A stretch of 64,000 nt of DNA from Argyresthia goedartella (taxonomy: Eukaryota > Arthropoda > Insecta > Lepidoptera > Argyresthiidae). The stretch covers positions 41,254,208 through 41,318,207 of the forward strand of contig OX463806.1 of the NCBI GenBank assembly GCA_949825045.1. Reading direction: 5' to 3'. The notes under the pieces are model-generated. The model was not told where the DNA came from and ran no database searches. It worked only from the letters and a program-made list of their open reading frames with translations. Of the stretch, positions 11,338 through 23,100 are shown one piece after another (position 1 is the first letter of the stretch; the number at the start of each line of letters is the position of its first letter). Both the position numbers and the translations under genes were made by a program.

Positions 11338-12872
11338 GTGTGAAGTGAGCAAATCCTGCCTCCCATTCTACACTCTGAAATAGAATGGGCCATGAGGCAA
11401 ATGAAAAAGGATAAATCTCCCGGTGAAGACGGTGTAACGGTTGAGCTTCTGATAGCCGGTGGTGACCATGTACTTGAGGTCCTTGTAGAACTCTTCAATA
11501 AGGTACTCCATGGCGGATTTTCACCCGAACCCTGGAAGAATGCGGTAGTGACCATACTGCACAAGAAAGGGGATATAACCAAAATGGGAAACAATCGCCC
11601 GATAAGCCTCCTCCCGCAGATCTCCAAGATCTTTACCAAAGTGCTGTGCAATAGGATCACCCGCCAATTCGAAGAATGCCAACCCATCGAACAGGCAGGC
11701 TTCCGGAGCGGATACTCCACTATCGATCACATCCACACTGTGAAGCAGCTGATGGAGAAATCACAGGAATGGAATCGACCCCTGTGTTTCGCCTTCATCT
11801 ATTATGAGAAGGCTTTCGACAGTGTCGAACACTGGGCGGTCTTCCATGCACTCCATCGTTGCCAGATCGACGCCCGATACGTGGATGTCCTCCGGGAGCT
11901 TTACATGTCGGCAACGATGCAAGTGCGGATTCACAAGCTGACGAACCGCATTAGCATCGAACGAGGGGTGCGCCAGGGAGACACCATATCACCTAAGCTC
12001 TTTACAGCTGTCTTAGAAGACATAGTCAAGACGCTTACATGGGACCAGCAAGGCATAAACATCAATGGTGCATTCCTGACGCACCTCCGCTTCGCCAACG
12101 ATATAATCCTGTTCGCCGACCTCCAAAGCATGCTTCAATATCTTTATAGTGCTTCTCTTAAAGTTGGCCTGAAGATGAATATGTCCAAGACTAAGGTTAT
12201 GACAAACATCTCTGACGGCTCATTGTACAATATCACCGTCGGAAATGAGACGCTAGAGGTGGTTGATCATTATGTCTATCTCGGTCACATTCTATCTTTT
12301 GGTAGAGAGCACCAGGCAAAGGAAGTCTCCAGGAGAGTCCAACTTGGATGGGCGGCATTCAAAAAACTCGAGAGAATATTGAGGGATCGAAAGATGCCGC
12401 AATGCCTGAAAACCAAACTATTCGACCAATGTGTCCTGCCTACCATGACGTACGGTGCCGAAACATGGACGCTCACAAAGGAAACGGTGAAACGAATGAG
12501 AGTAGCCCAAAGAGCCATGGAGCGTTCCATGCTAGACATCACACTCCTAGATCGAGTTCGAAACGTCGAGATACGTCGACGGACGAAAGTCCAAGATGTC
12601 GTAAAACGTATCACTAGACTCAATTTTAAGTGGGCAGGGCACTTGGCGAGGCGAGATGATGGCAGTTGGAGTAGATCCCTGACAGAGTGGTGGCCAAAGT
12701 TAGGAAGAAGGAGCGTGGGTCGGCCGGCAGCCAATTGGGTCGACGATATTACTAACATCGCGGGGAATACCTGGATTCGTCTGGCACAGGACCGGAGAGG
12801 TTTGCACAAATTGGAGGAGGCTTATACCCAGTAGTGGGCGGAAAAAAGCTGCCAATGATGATGATGATGATA
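11338..12872 (+). mobile_element. RTE-type LINE, 5'-truncated
   Basis: The element starts abruptly inside the reverse transcriptase and runs to a GATGATGATGAT tail at about 12857-12872, typical of RTE-like LINEs with microsatellite 3' ends. No clear target duplication was found. A short fragment of the same family lies at 750-945 on the opposite strand. Confidence 0.85.
11344..12834 (+). pseudogene. RTE-type LINE reverse transcriptase, N-terminally truncated
   Basis: A long uninterrupted frame (about 495 codons) encoding the finger, palm and thumb of a reverse transcriptase. Visible blocks are KDKSPGEDGV, RPISLLPQISKIF, EQAGFRSGYSTIDHI, YEKAFDSV and RGVRQGDTISPKLF. The endonuclease domain is missing. 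The palm active site reads FANDIILFAD where FADD is expected, so one catalytic aspartate is replaced by asparagine; this copy should be polymerase-dead even though the frame is open. The C-terminus keeps GRPAANWVDDI and EEAYTQ. Annotated products of this kind are often called endonuclease-reverse transcriptase in insects. Confidence 0.88.
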
Positions 12873-13004
12873 GGTGTCAAGTGAATGTTAAACTTGCTTA
12901 CAAAAAAACCTCACTACTATGACCGTGGCCTTTGATTCGTCTAAGTTAAATCGAAAATGTTCGACCAATCAGAAGCCAGTATTTCCAGCCAATGAGAGAC
13001 GTCC

Positions 13005-13165
13005 CACAAATTCGGGGCCGGGCATTCCGGGGTCGAACAGGCAGTGCACGGCCTCGGAATACCCGGCCCAGTAATGTGCGGCTTGGAATGTCCGGCCCCG
13101 GAATTGGCGTCCCAAACCCACGATTCCGGGGTCGGGCATACTGGGCCGTGCATTCCTCCTCGTCC
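13005..13165. repeat. GC-rich repeat block B
   Basis: Several imperfect copies of GGCCCCGGAATTGGCGTCCC and CGATTCCGGGGTCGGGCAT. It is the partner of block A on the other side of the RTE LINE. Frames translating this block as Pro- and Gly-rich peptides occur on both strands and reflect composition only. Confidence 0.65.
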
Positions 13166-13562
13166 TCTTTCTTTCGTTCGTTTTGAATGTATGAAATGAA
13201 TTTATAATTTTGAAACGCAGTGCGAACACAGATCAAAACCATCTGTGAGTTTCATTTTGACATCAAACAAATCTCAAAACTAAGAGGGTGGTTGGGTTGG
13301 TTTATTTAAAAGATTCATAGATCAATATAACATTACTACAATGCTGAAGTTTAGGTTATGCGAATTTCTTCATCTACCTCCCTTTACCCCCATTACACCT
13401 TTAAAGGACAATAATTCTGGACCCCGGAGTTTATTCACAATCACACACCGGACCCCATTTAGGTAAAGATTTTCTCGTACCTACGAAGTATTTTACGGGC
13501 GACTTCTCTTTTTAAATTTAAGATATTATGACAATATACTAATGTTAAACAATCGCTGCCCG

Positions 13563-13678
13563 CGTGGCAATAAATTCCAAATTCAAATGTCTATTACTGT
13601 AGATATTTACATATACTTAGCAATCAATCATTACTTTTTTGCCTCTTCTCTACATTGGACTACTGTGGGAGCAGAAAC
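13563..13678 (-). repeat. Dispersed retroposon tail, minus orientation
   Basis: On the minus strand this reads CCACAGTAGTCCAATGTAGAG, then TTGCTAAGTATAT and AAATATCTACAGTAATA. The same segment is at 57315-57425 on the plus strand, so it is a dispersed element, likely the 3' end of a SINE or LINE. Confidence 0.6.
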
Positions 13679-13792
13679 TCAAATGTAAAATTACGACATA
13701 GTGCTCACTAAAGTCAATTGGTGCCTGGTGGCCTCCTGCTCGCATGGTTTGTTTCTGCTACATGCAGGCAGCGAGTAATACTAGTATAGATT

Positions 13793-13969
13793 TACAGATA
13801 CCTATACATCATTGATGGTATTGAAACTGGGCCTTCTTGCTTACAAAGCTCTTCAGACCAAGCTATCGGGGAAGTCATCGGTCAGATTGTAGATGAGGGG
13901 GCAGAACTCGCCTTTCCTGTGGCGCCCTCTGACCTATCTTCCAACCAGTCATCGCAGCAGTCAGTTTAA
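13793..13969 (+). other. Short coding-like open segment, unassigned
   Basis: An open stretch ends at TAA 13967-13969. It encodes an acidic, Ser-rich peptide including DQAIGEVIGQIVDEGAELAF. It begins after an in-frame stop and a TTTACAG that could be a splice acceptor. Composition looks coding, but there is no recognised domain. It lies just upstream of the first coding exon of the PIN gene yet ends in a stop, so it is not simply part of that protein. It could be a LINE ORF1 relic. Confidence 0.25.
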
Positions 13970-14030
13970 TTATAGCTTGTCAGATTTTATTCATTTACCT
14001 ATTCATATTGATAAATTTATTTGTTTTCAG

Positions 14031-14180
14031 GAACACTGTAAAAGATGAATACATTAAATAAACATCCTCCTCTCAAATGCCCCCAAGCGCAGAAGGAATC
14101 CATCCAATATAGGAAGTCGATTCTTAAACAGTGGACATCAGCAGACTACAGGAGACATAAAAAAGTGACATTTGAGCATG
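14031..14180 (+). CDS. PIN gene, exon 1 (first coding exon)
   Basis: An acceptor TTTGTTTTCAG ends at 14030, so a non-coding exon probably lies upstream. The ATG is at 14045 and 45 codons follow plus one base, ending at GTAACA. The peptide is basic and opens MNTLNKHPPLKCPQAQK. Confidence 0.6.
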
Positions 14181-17100
14181 GTAACACATTTCTATTGTTA
14201 TTCAGATTTCATTGTTTAATTATCTGTAGCCTTATAGCCTTATCATCAGTGGTTGGAATTTCTTGGAGTGCAACGAAATGGTATGGACTTTACTATTTTA
14301 ATACATATATTTTATTATTGTTTCAATGGTCTTACTTATAAATTAAAAACAGTTATTGTATTTTTATTGGCTTCAGAAGGCAATCAAATCATATCAAAAC
14401 AATAGAAAATATTTTGTACATTATAATATATATTTTGTTAGCACATGCTGAGCCAGAGGGTAGCCTAGCCATAATCATTAATTTGTGTGCTGCTAGCAGC
14501 CCACTCAATTCCCTGGCCAGTGAGTTTCTCGAGTTCAAGGCATTCACGTCGAACTGCCTTCGCAGCCAGGTTGACTTGTTGCTTGCTGGACAGGACAGGC
14601 TCTGAGTCCACGAAGATGTGAAGGAACAGGTGAATGATGTGGCTCAAAGGATACTATCTGACAAAATAAAAGTGTCCCCTGAGTGCATCGCAAGCGTTTC
14701 CGTTGTTCATAGCCTTGGACCCAAGAAGCCAGCCAAAACTGGTGAGATTCTACACACTCGGTGCACGTATGGAAGTGTGGGATGGTAAAACCGCATTGAA
14801 GGGCACTGCAACCACCGTTTCAGAGTTCCTGACCAAGTGCAGACACAATGTGTTTCTTACGGCCCGGAAACACTTTGGCGTGCAGAACTGCTGGACTTCT
14901 GGAGGTAAGGTTGTCCTTCTGCTTTCCGACAAAAGCAGATAGAAGGTGGAGCGTATGGCGGAGCTTCAGGTATAAACCAGCAAGTTCCCTCCCTCTGCTC
15001 TGCAGTCCAGGCAAAAGGTCGCCGACTCAACTCCTAAACAGGCTGTGCTAGTGCCTGTGGCTGCGACGGCAGGTTGTGCGGCGCCCGCGGCAATCAAACA
15101 ACGAGAAATCAGCGCTAGGCGTGCCGCCGCCGGCCAGACGAAAGCAGGTACCAAGAAGAAGTAGTTGAATGTTATTGTGTTTTGTACTCGTGTGCAGTGC
15201 AATGGGTTGGAGTGTAGATAAGGGGGCGCCAAGGAAAAACTTTCGCCCCATTATCGACACTGACCGATTCACTTTTTAGTTCGCCAAGCACTTGAATAGT
15301 AGGGACAGGGCACGGAGCGCTTGAAAGTGTCGCTACAAAAACAGTACAAAATCGGGAAAATTGGACTGCTTGCAATCAGTCGCGCTTGGACGGTGACAGC
15401 CGATTGACATATCGGCAGCAAAAACAAAAATGGTGACCTGCGACGTAAAAAGGTGTAAATCATACCCAAATCGCAAAACACAAAAACAGGGAGTGTCGTA
15501 TCACAAGTAAATATTATATTATCAATTACTATTGGCTTTAAATTGATTTCGTATCTATAAAATATTTTCTCGAAAAAATCCTCAAACGAAAATCAACCAT
15601 TCGACTGACGTAACTTTGTAGCGACGCGCGACGCACAGTGAAACTGCCCGCTTCCTATATTTGAAAAACGATCCGATTTGGTTATTTTTTTATTCGTAAT
15701 GTCAAGATTAATATTCGTAACGTCATTAGATTACTATTCGTAATGTCATTTGGTTACCCCCCCCCCCCCCCCTAACTAATTCATAACTTTTTCTATGATT
15801 AGGTAGTTTATTACTTATAAATTAAAATCAAGATCTTAAATTCCAAGTCACGCTACTAATGTGTATCTGTGAGCTTACATCCTCTTTCATAATTTAACGG
15901 CAAAGACAAAAAATAATATGCCTATTTAATTATGTTTCAACTTTTTATTAATTAAGTAAGTAAGACCTCGCCCCTTAAGTAAAATTTTAGCTAGATATAT
16001 TTTATTTCAACTCCTAATCACCTATTAATAGTCACCGGGTATTTGAGAGTTATCCGTAGATCAACTTTCCTAATATTGTGTCTATACACCACAAATCGGA
16101 ACGTGACCGACCGTGACGCCGTTACAATTTTTCGTACTGTCTTGGTTCCGACGAATTCCGACAGGGGCGCTATTTTTCTTAGCCTCAAAATGGTAAGAAA
16201 TTTAGTACGGGAAGGCCTATCCTTAGTATTTATATCGATGTCGCCAAGTCATTTTCTTTCACATGTCATGTCATCAAGTCAAGCATAGTGACATTACGGT
16301 TTGTGTTCTGTGATCTTATTTTTTTATTTTATTTTATTGTACGCTCGGACAGACAGCCGGATGGAACGGACGGTACGAACGGTAATAATTTTATGTTCGA
16401 ATTTCGATTTATTTTGCTGTTTCTTTAATTTATTTTTTGTTTGTGCTGCCCGCCAACGTCTCATTCTATTGTTATATTGTTGTTATTTCCATACTGTACT
16501 CATGTAAACCCAGGGTATGGCCGGGTTCGGGCTTTTCTGTTTTTTAGATTGTTGAGAATTTAGATACTTTTTATTCTTTGTAATTTTAAAAGGTTAAATT
16601 CTATTTATTTTATTATTTATTTATTAGATGATAATTACTTATATGGATACCTATAACTTTAGTGATAGTTACTTCTCCTGCTCCGAAAGTGAAGATTCCG
16701 ATAGCGAGGGAAGTGGATTGCCGTCCACGAACGACGTTTTGCCGTCCACGAACGACGTTTTGCCTATTGCCCTCAAACGTGTGTTTTCCAAACTCGGTAG
16801 GAACTACAATGTCGTTCACGTAAATGCTCAGAGCATTAATTCCAGTCATGCCGACCTTATCGACTCCTTCAGCGATCAGAGTATTCATGGTATTCTGATC
16901 TCTGAATCATTTCTTAATCCCTCTCTTCCTTCTACCTTGTATACTCTGCTGGGGTACAGGCTTTATCAGAATGATAAGACAGGTAAGGCTGGTGGCGATG
17001 TTGTTATTTGCCTTCGTTCCGACATTTCTTGCAAAGTCATCAGCCACTCACCTAGTCTGTACTCTGGATCCGCTGAACACCTCTTTCTCGAGTTATGCCT

Positions 17101-20100
17101 GCATCACACTAAGATCCTTCTGGGTGTCTTCTATAGCCCCTCTCTCCTCATCGACTTCTTTGACTGTTTTGAAAGCATCCTTAATTATCTATCTCCCCTT
17201 TCCAGTGACACACTTATCCTAGGTGATTTCAATACCTGTTTACTTAAAAATGATGTTCGCTCAGCCAAACTATCTAACATACTCAGCCAAACTGTCTATC
17301 ATCAGCTCCCTAAATTTAAATGTTCTTCCCCTGAATGCAACTCATTTCCAGCTCCACTGCACCCCCTCTCTTCTGGATCTTATGATTGTTTCTAATATAT
17401 TTATTTATTATTTATTTATTGGTTTTAGGAAGACTAACAGCTATAATAGAAAAGACAGTTAGAAATAACAGAATAGCTAACGAGCCAATAACAAGTCTCC
17501 ACCTACATACATAATATATCCAAGGTTACTACGCATGGCCAACTTAACTTCCCCTTCTCCTTTCACGATTTAATTTATCTCTCGTTCACGTTAAGGCCTC
17601 CCAAGCGCGCAGCGAAATTCCTGGATATTGGCAGTTTCAGGGGTATGGATCTCAGCTCCCTTAAGTTTGACGCCGCTTCTATAGACTGGTGTCCTGTCGT
17701 CTGTAGTGAGACCGTTGATGACAAAGTCCAGCATTTCAACTCGATTGTCTTAAGTTTATTCGACAAACACGCTCCTGTCAAAAAGGTTAGGGTCAAACAT
17801 CTCACTGCGCCTTGGCTTACCGACACCATCAAGGGTCTGATGTCCCAGAGAAACCGTGCCAAATGTAGATATAAGAAGGATCCGACGGACGATAATCTCC
17901 TTATATACAAACGTCTCCGTAATCGGCGCACCCGTCTTTGTCGAGATGCCTAACGCCGCCACATCTACGAGAGTATCGAGAGCTACACTCCTGCACAGGT
18001 TTGGAAGTTCCTGAAGACCCTCGGTGTTGGTAAGTCACAGTTGCCGGTAGTGTCGACCTTAACGGTCTCGACAAATTCTTTGCTGTCTCCCCTGCGTGAT
18101 GGACCCCTCTGTCAACCCTTCGTAACTTGCGTACCAGAACGACATCCAGTAGGTTACCTTTCAACCTCAGGTCTGTCGGAGTTGGCGCAGTAAAGAAAGC
18201 TATTCTAGAAATCTCGTCCAAGGCAGTAGGTGATGACAAGATCTGCTCTCAGATGCTATTCAGTGTACTCGATAATGTTTTACCACCCATAACGCATATA
18301 ATTAACGCGTCGCTGAGCGAGTACTGCTTCCCAAGCCAGTGGAAAAGAGCATTAGTGATACCCCTGCCTAAAACGCCTAACCCATCCTCCTTCAAAGAGT
18401 TCCGTCCCATTTCCATTCTACCAATCCTTTCCAAAGTCCTTGAATCAATTGTCCACTCCCAGCTTTCCTCGTACCTTTCCTCCATGGATTTACTGAACCC
18501 TTTTCAGTCTGGTTTTAGGCCAGGGCATAGCACCACCACGGCACTGCTCAAGGTGACTGACGATATCCAACAGGCAATGGATAAAAAGCAGCTCACGGCC
18601 CTGACTCTCCTTGATTTTAGCAGCGCCTTCAACTGCGTCGACTTCGATATACTTGTTGAAATCATAAAATCACTCAATGTCTCTTCACACTCGGCTCGCT
18701 GGTTTGACTCCTTCCTGAGAGACCGCCAGCAGCGCATCAAGTCTGAAGAGGTCACTACGGAATGGTGTAAGCTCTCTACAGGTGTTCCGCAGGGTGGCAT
18801 CCTTTCTCGTCTTCTTTTCTCAGTTTTCATCCATTCCATCTCGGATGTATTGTCTTCCTCGTATCATCTCTATGCAGATGACCTTTAAATTTATCGGCAT
18901 TTTCCCCTGTGTGATTTGACTTCGACTATAGAGGCTTTGAAAGCTGACCTCGACAACATCAGGATATGGGCTCTTTCGTATGGGCTTTTAGTCAACCCGG
19001 ATAAGTCTCAGACGATGATACTGGGTACACGGCACTTAGTTAATTTGTTGCAGAATAGATCAGTTGCTCCCGTGCTTTATGACGGTACCATTGTTAAGTA
19101 TAGCGAGAAAGCCAAAAATCTTGGCGTTGCACACTGATTCGTCTAGAACATGCTAGCTGGACAAAATTATTTTTTGATTTCTAATGGCTTATTTTAGCTT
19201 GAATAACAGTTAATTGTTGTTACTAGTAGGATTCGAGACTATCCCGCAATTTTAGGGGGATATAAAAAAAAATAACAAAAAAATATTTAAAAAAATACAT
19301 ATTTATTCAAAAGAAATACACACCTTTTGGAAATAAATAAAGAAAAATAAATTGAATAATTACAATGCACAAAATCAACGATATTTACAAAATTATAACT
19401 GTAACTTAAATTAAAAGGATCATAATAAAAACCTATTTCATTAAATAATTGATGCAAAACTACACTCGATTTATTTACACATCACAATACAAAAGTCATT
19501 CTTCTCACCCTCAGACGAGTCGGATTCTGTGTAATCTAAATTATTTCTAATTAAATTACAAGTAGGTGGCGAAATGGCCACTGAAGGCGGGATAATTAAG
19601 TCACAGACTTCAGGCATTAACTGTTCGGGTTTTTTTCTACGAACGTCTCTGAGTGAGTTGATTAAAGGGTCAGACGATGCCAAAAGAATGTGGATCAAGT
19701 CTGTATTCGTGGCAATACGTGACGTTTTGCGAGTATTATGCAGCCGTAAACGGCGTATGTCTTTGTTTCTCGCTTCTTGGGCTTCTTCGGAGAACTGCCC
19801 AATCGGAAGTAACGAGTACTGTGAGTAGAGTACTGTGCATAAGGATATTAAGCACAGTGGTAGGCATGAAGTACCACGAATACAGACTTAAGTAGAGTTT
19901 CCGCGTTTCCACACAAAGATTTTCAAATTTAACCAAATCGATATCATAGCCAGATGATAATGTTCTTAATATTATATTAAACTTTTTAATGAGATTAGCA
20001 TCTAACCCTGTAATCCCTGCACTCAGATCCGCGTTATCAAAAAATCTACGCGCGGAGTTTCCATCATTTGTATTTCCGAACCCTGGTTTTGGTTGGTCCA

Positions 20101-23100
20101 CAATCAAACCTTCCATTTTGAACATTTTCTTTATTGCCTCTGCGCGGTTTTTTACACTTAACTTATCGACTTCACCCCTTGCTTGCCATTTCTTGATGTC
20201 CAGACGATAACTTATGTGCAACAAACACTCAAAACTGCGAATCCAGGCATGCAGAGTGGACAACCCAAAACCAAAGTTTCCTTGCTGACCATCATAACCT
20301 TTCACTTCATCATTCATCGTTTTCGGCGTGGCTTTACATATGTAACACGTTTGTGCTGAACGTGTGTCCGTTAACGCGTTACATACTTTCCCATCGACCA
20401 TAGTTAAGATAAAATTGTGTTTCACAGAAATTTGAACGTCTCCGACTGAAAACAATGTTGGAACCAACTGAGAAATCTCTTCCAGCATTTTGTTTGTTTC
20501 TATTTGTGTAAGCTCCGTTGATTCCTTTGAGAAGATGAATTTGATGGGTCTGCAGTACATAGTTGAAGATGGACGGGGGTTTTTGCCAAATAATGAGGTC
20601 GCCATCATATAACCTCAAAGGAACAAACGAATAACAAATAGGAACTCATCAGTGGCCTCGGAGTCCTCAAATTTCTGTTTGTAAGTGCTATGGCCAGAAC
20701 TACCGTCACAACCCCACTTGCTTATCAACGTGAATGATGATCTAGGGAGCACACTCCTAATGATTTCACTTTGTGCCATAAGCAATCTCTCCGTTGTTTT
20801 ATCCAAAAGAGGTTGCAACTTACAATCGACACGCGTTTCCGTCACAGGAATGTGCTCCGCTGAAGGAAAAGAACTATTAATTGACTTACGCATGCTATGC
20901 CACGATGGAAACGTGTTATGTCCCGCCTTCATTGACCACTTCCTCGCCGTCTTATAGGTATGACTATTCCCCTTGGAGTCAAAGTAATAAGCCCAAGCTT
21001 CATTGGTAGACAACTGCCTACCATCAGGGCACGAAGTAGCTTTAGAAGTTTCACCATCACTTGCACGTTTTATTGCTTTTGCGATGCTTCTCTTCCCCTC
21101 CGCTCTGCTTGCGACCTCAGCAGCAGTCGCCAACTCCTCAGCAGTCCACTTATTCACAGCTTCTTCAACACGCCGTTTCTTCGTCTTGTGTGAAGCGTCT
21201 TCAAAGCTGCTTTTTGGCATTCCCGGGGTGCGTTTCTCGGTGATTGATGAGCTAGACGCCTTTGGGCTGATCACAAGAACCTTGAACTGAAAGTCAGCAC
21301 CTTCTAACCAACTTTTATTGTTAGTTAAGAAACGATCTTGATGACGTCCTGATGAGGCCCATTTTTCCACTATCTTATTCGAATATGATGCGATTTTGAG
21401 GTGTATTTCTCGACGTGACTCTTCGGTGATATTCGAGAGGTCAATCCTCGTAGACAAAAAGTCGAAAATCCGTGAATTCCGGTTTTCTTTATCGTGTTTC
21501 ACCCATTCCTCGAAAAAGTCAATTTTCGAGACAGTGAGAACGTGTTTTGAAAAAAAATAAAAATAAAAATGATGTACCGAGATCGCGCAATGAAATTTTA
21601 TCTTAAATTAATAAAGCTAATGGTTATGTCTAAGTAATATAAAAAAATTAGCCCAGGTACACGTGGATACAAAAAGATATTGTCCTTTAAACTTTTAAAA
21701 AGGTAAAAAATTACGCTTTTTTTCAGACTAAACTTTAGACAGTTAAAAAGGACACAAAACAGACATTTAGGAGAGGTTTGAATATGATAACATAATCTAC
21801 ATACCTTCAGCAACAAAATCCATAGCACAACACTTTTGGTTTTTCACAAAATAACTCATGAGACCCTTTCGATCGTGTAGCAGAATTGCAAGTGACAAGA
21901 ATTAATCAAATACAAAATCTAACACTCACCCTTTTACCTGTCATTACTTAAAGACATCCGTACTTTGAAACAAACAATTCTTGCAAATGTTCCCTCTGGG
22001 GTGTTGTTAATGACATGTGACCACTAATTCTTGGAAATTAGGAGGTGACTTTTGTCCAGCTAGCATGTTCTTGACGATTCAGTGTGCGTTGTTTTTGACA
22101 CTCTTTTATCCTGGTCGCCCCATGTTTGTGAGGTCAGCAGACGAGTCTTTGCATCCTTTCATTCCCTTCGGCGTTTGCAGTACTACTAGCCTAGGCAGAC
22201 TAAAATCATGCTAGCTCAGACCCTTCTTCTGCCTTTAATTGACTACGCCGATGTTTGCTGGGCCAGCGCGAACGAAGATCTACTGAACAAACTAGAGCGA
22301 CTTCAAAATCTCGGGATTCGGTTTATCTTCGGTCTCCGCAAGTACGATCACGTGTCCCAATATCGCAGGGAATTAAGCTGGCTCCCGATCCGACTTCGTC
22401 GTGATATGCACATTCTCTCATTCCTCTTCAATATTTTGAGAAATCCGCTATATCCCGCATATCTTCGTTAACATTTTGAGTTTATTTTCTCTGGGGATAG
22501 ACTTCGGAGATCTCACACGGTGTCACTTTTGTCAGTTCCTCAGCACAACACTGTTGCCTACGAGCACTCGATTAGGTTAAGGGCAATACGTTTGTGGAAT
22601 GCACTTCCTTGCGCTATTAGGGATTGCGGGATGCGAGGAAGTGAACAGGGATTGCACATCCTTGTTCACTTTTAAGAAAAAATTTAAACAGCGTCTCCTC
22701 TCTTCCTCATAGTAGGTATCTTATAGTATATATGTGTATCTATGTATTTATTGTATTCTATTAATTTATTTTATAGTAAGTGTGTAGGATGTATTGTGAT
22801 ACTTTCCTTACAGGTTAGCTGTAAGAAATTTCTTTTTAGAAATAAGCTCACCTTATTCACTTGCATATTGTTCTTTATATTTTATCCATTGTGTTTTCTG
22901 TGCAATAAAGAATTATTATTATTATTATTATGCTGTCCCACTGCTCGGCAGCCCCGCCCATTTATTTGAGCCTACACATCTCTAGCTTAAGCTTCATCAA
23001 TCACATGATGAAGCTTTAGCTTATCATATAAAGAAGATCTATTGCAATGATTCACTTTTAGAGGTCGAACTATAAAATGACATTTCTACCAGAAAAATCT

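Larger units (their letters stand above)
16300..22930 (+). mobile_element. CR1-like LINE copy 1, split by a Transib transposon
   Basis: A near full-length non-LTR element in sense orientation in intron 1 of the PIN gene. It has an apurinic endonuclease region (from 16628), a reverse transcriptase (to 19129, then from 22087), and a 3' end with AATAAAG and an ATT-repeat tail at about 22905-22930. A 2957-bp Transib element interrupts it at codons for LGV/VFD, and a small retroposon interrupts it at 17402-17511. The 5' limit is uncertain. A second copy is at 25458-27795. Confidence 0.8.

Noticed and set aside
12285..12809. 174-codon minus-strand frame opposite the RTE LINE
   Set aside because: It lies wholly within the LINE reverse transcriptase coding on the plus strand and has no recognisable content.
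12941..13242. Pro/Gly/Arg-rich frames over GC-rich block B
   Set aside because: They follow from the repeat composition, occur in several frames at once, and resemble collagen-like peptides only by chance.
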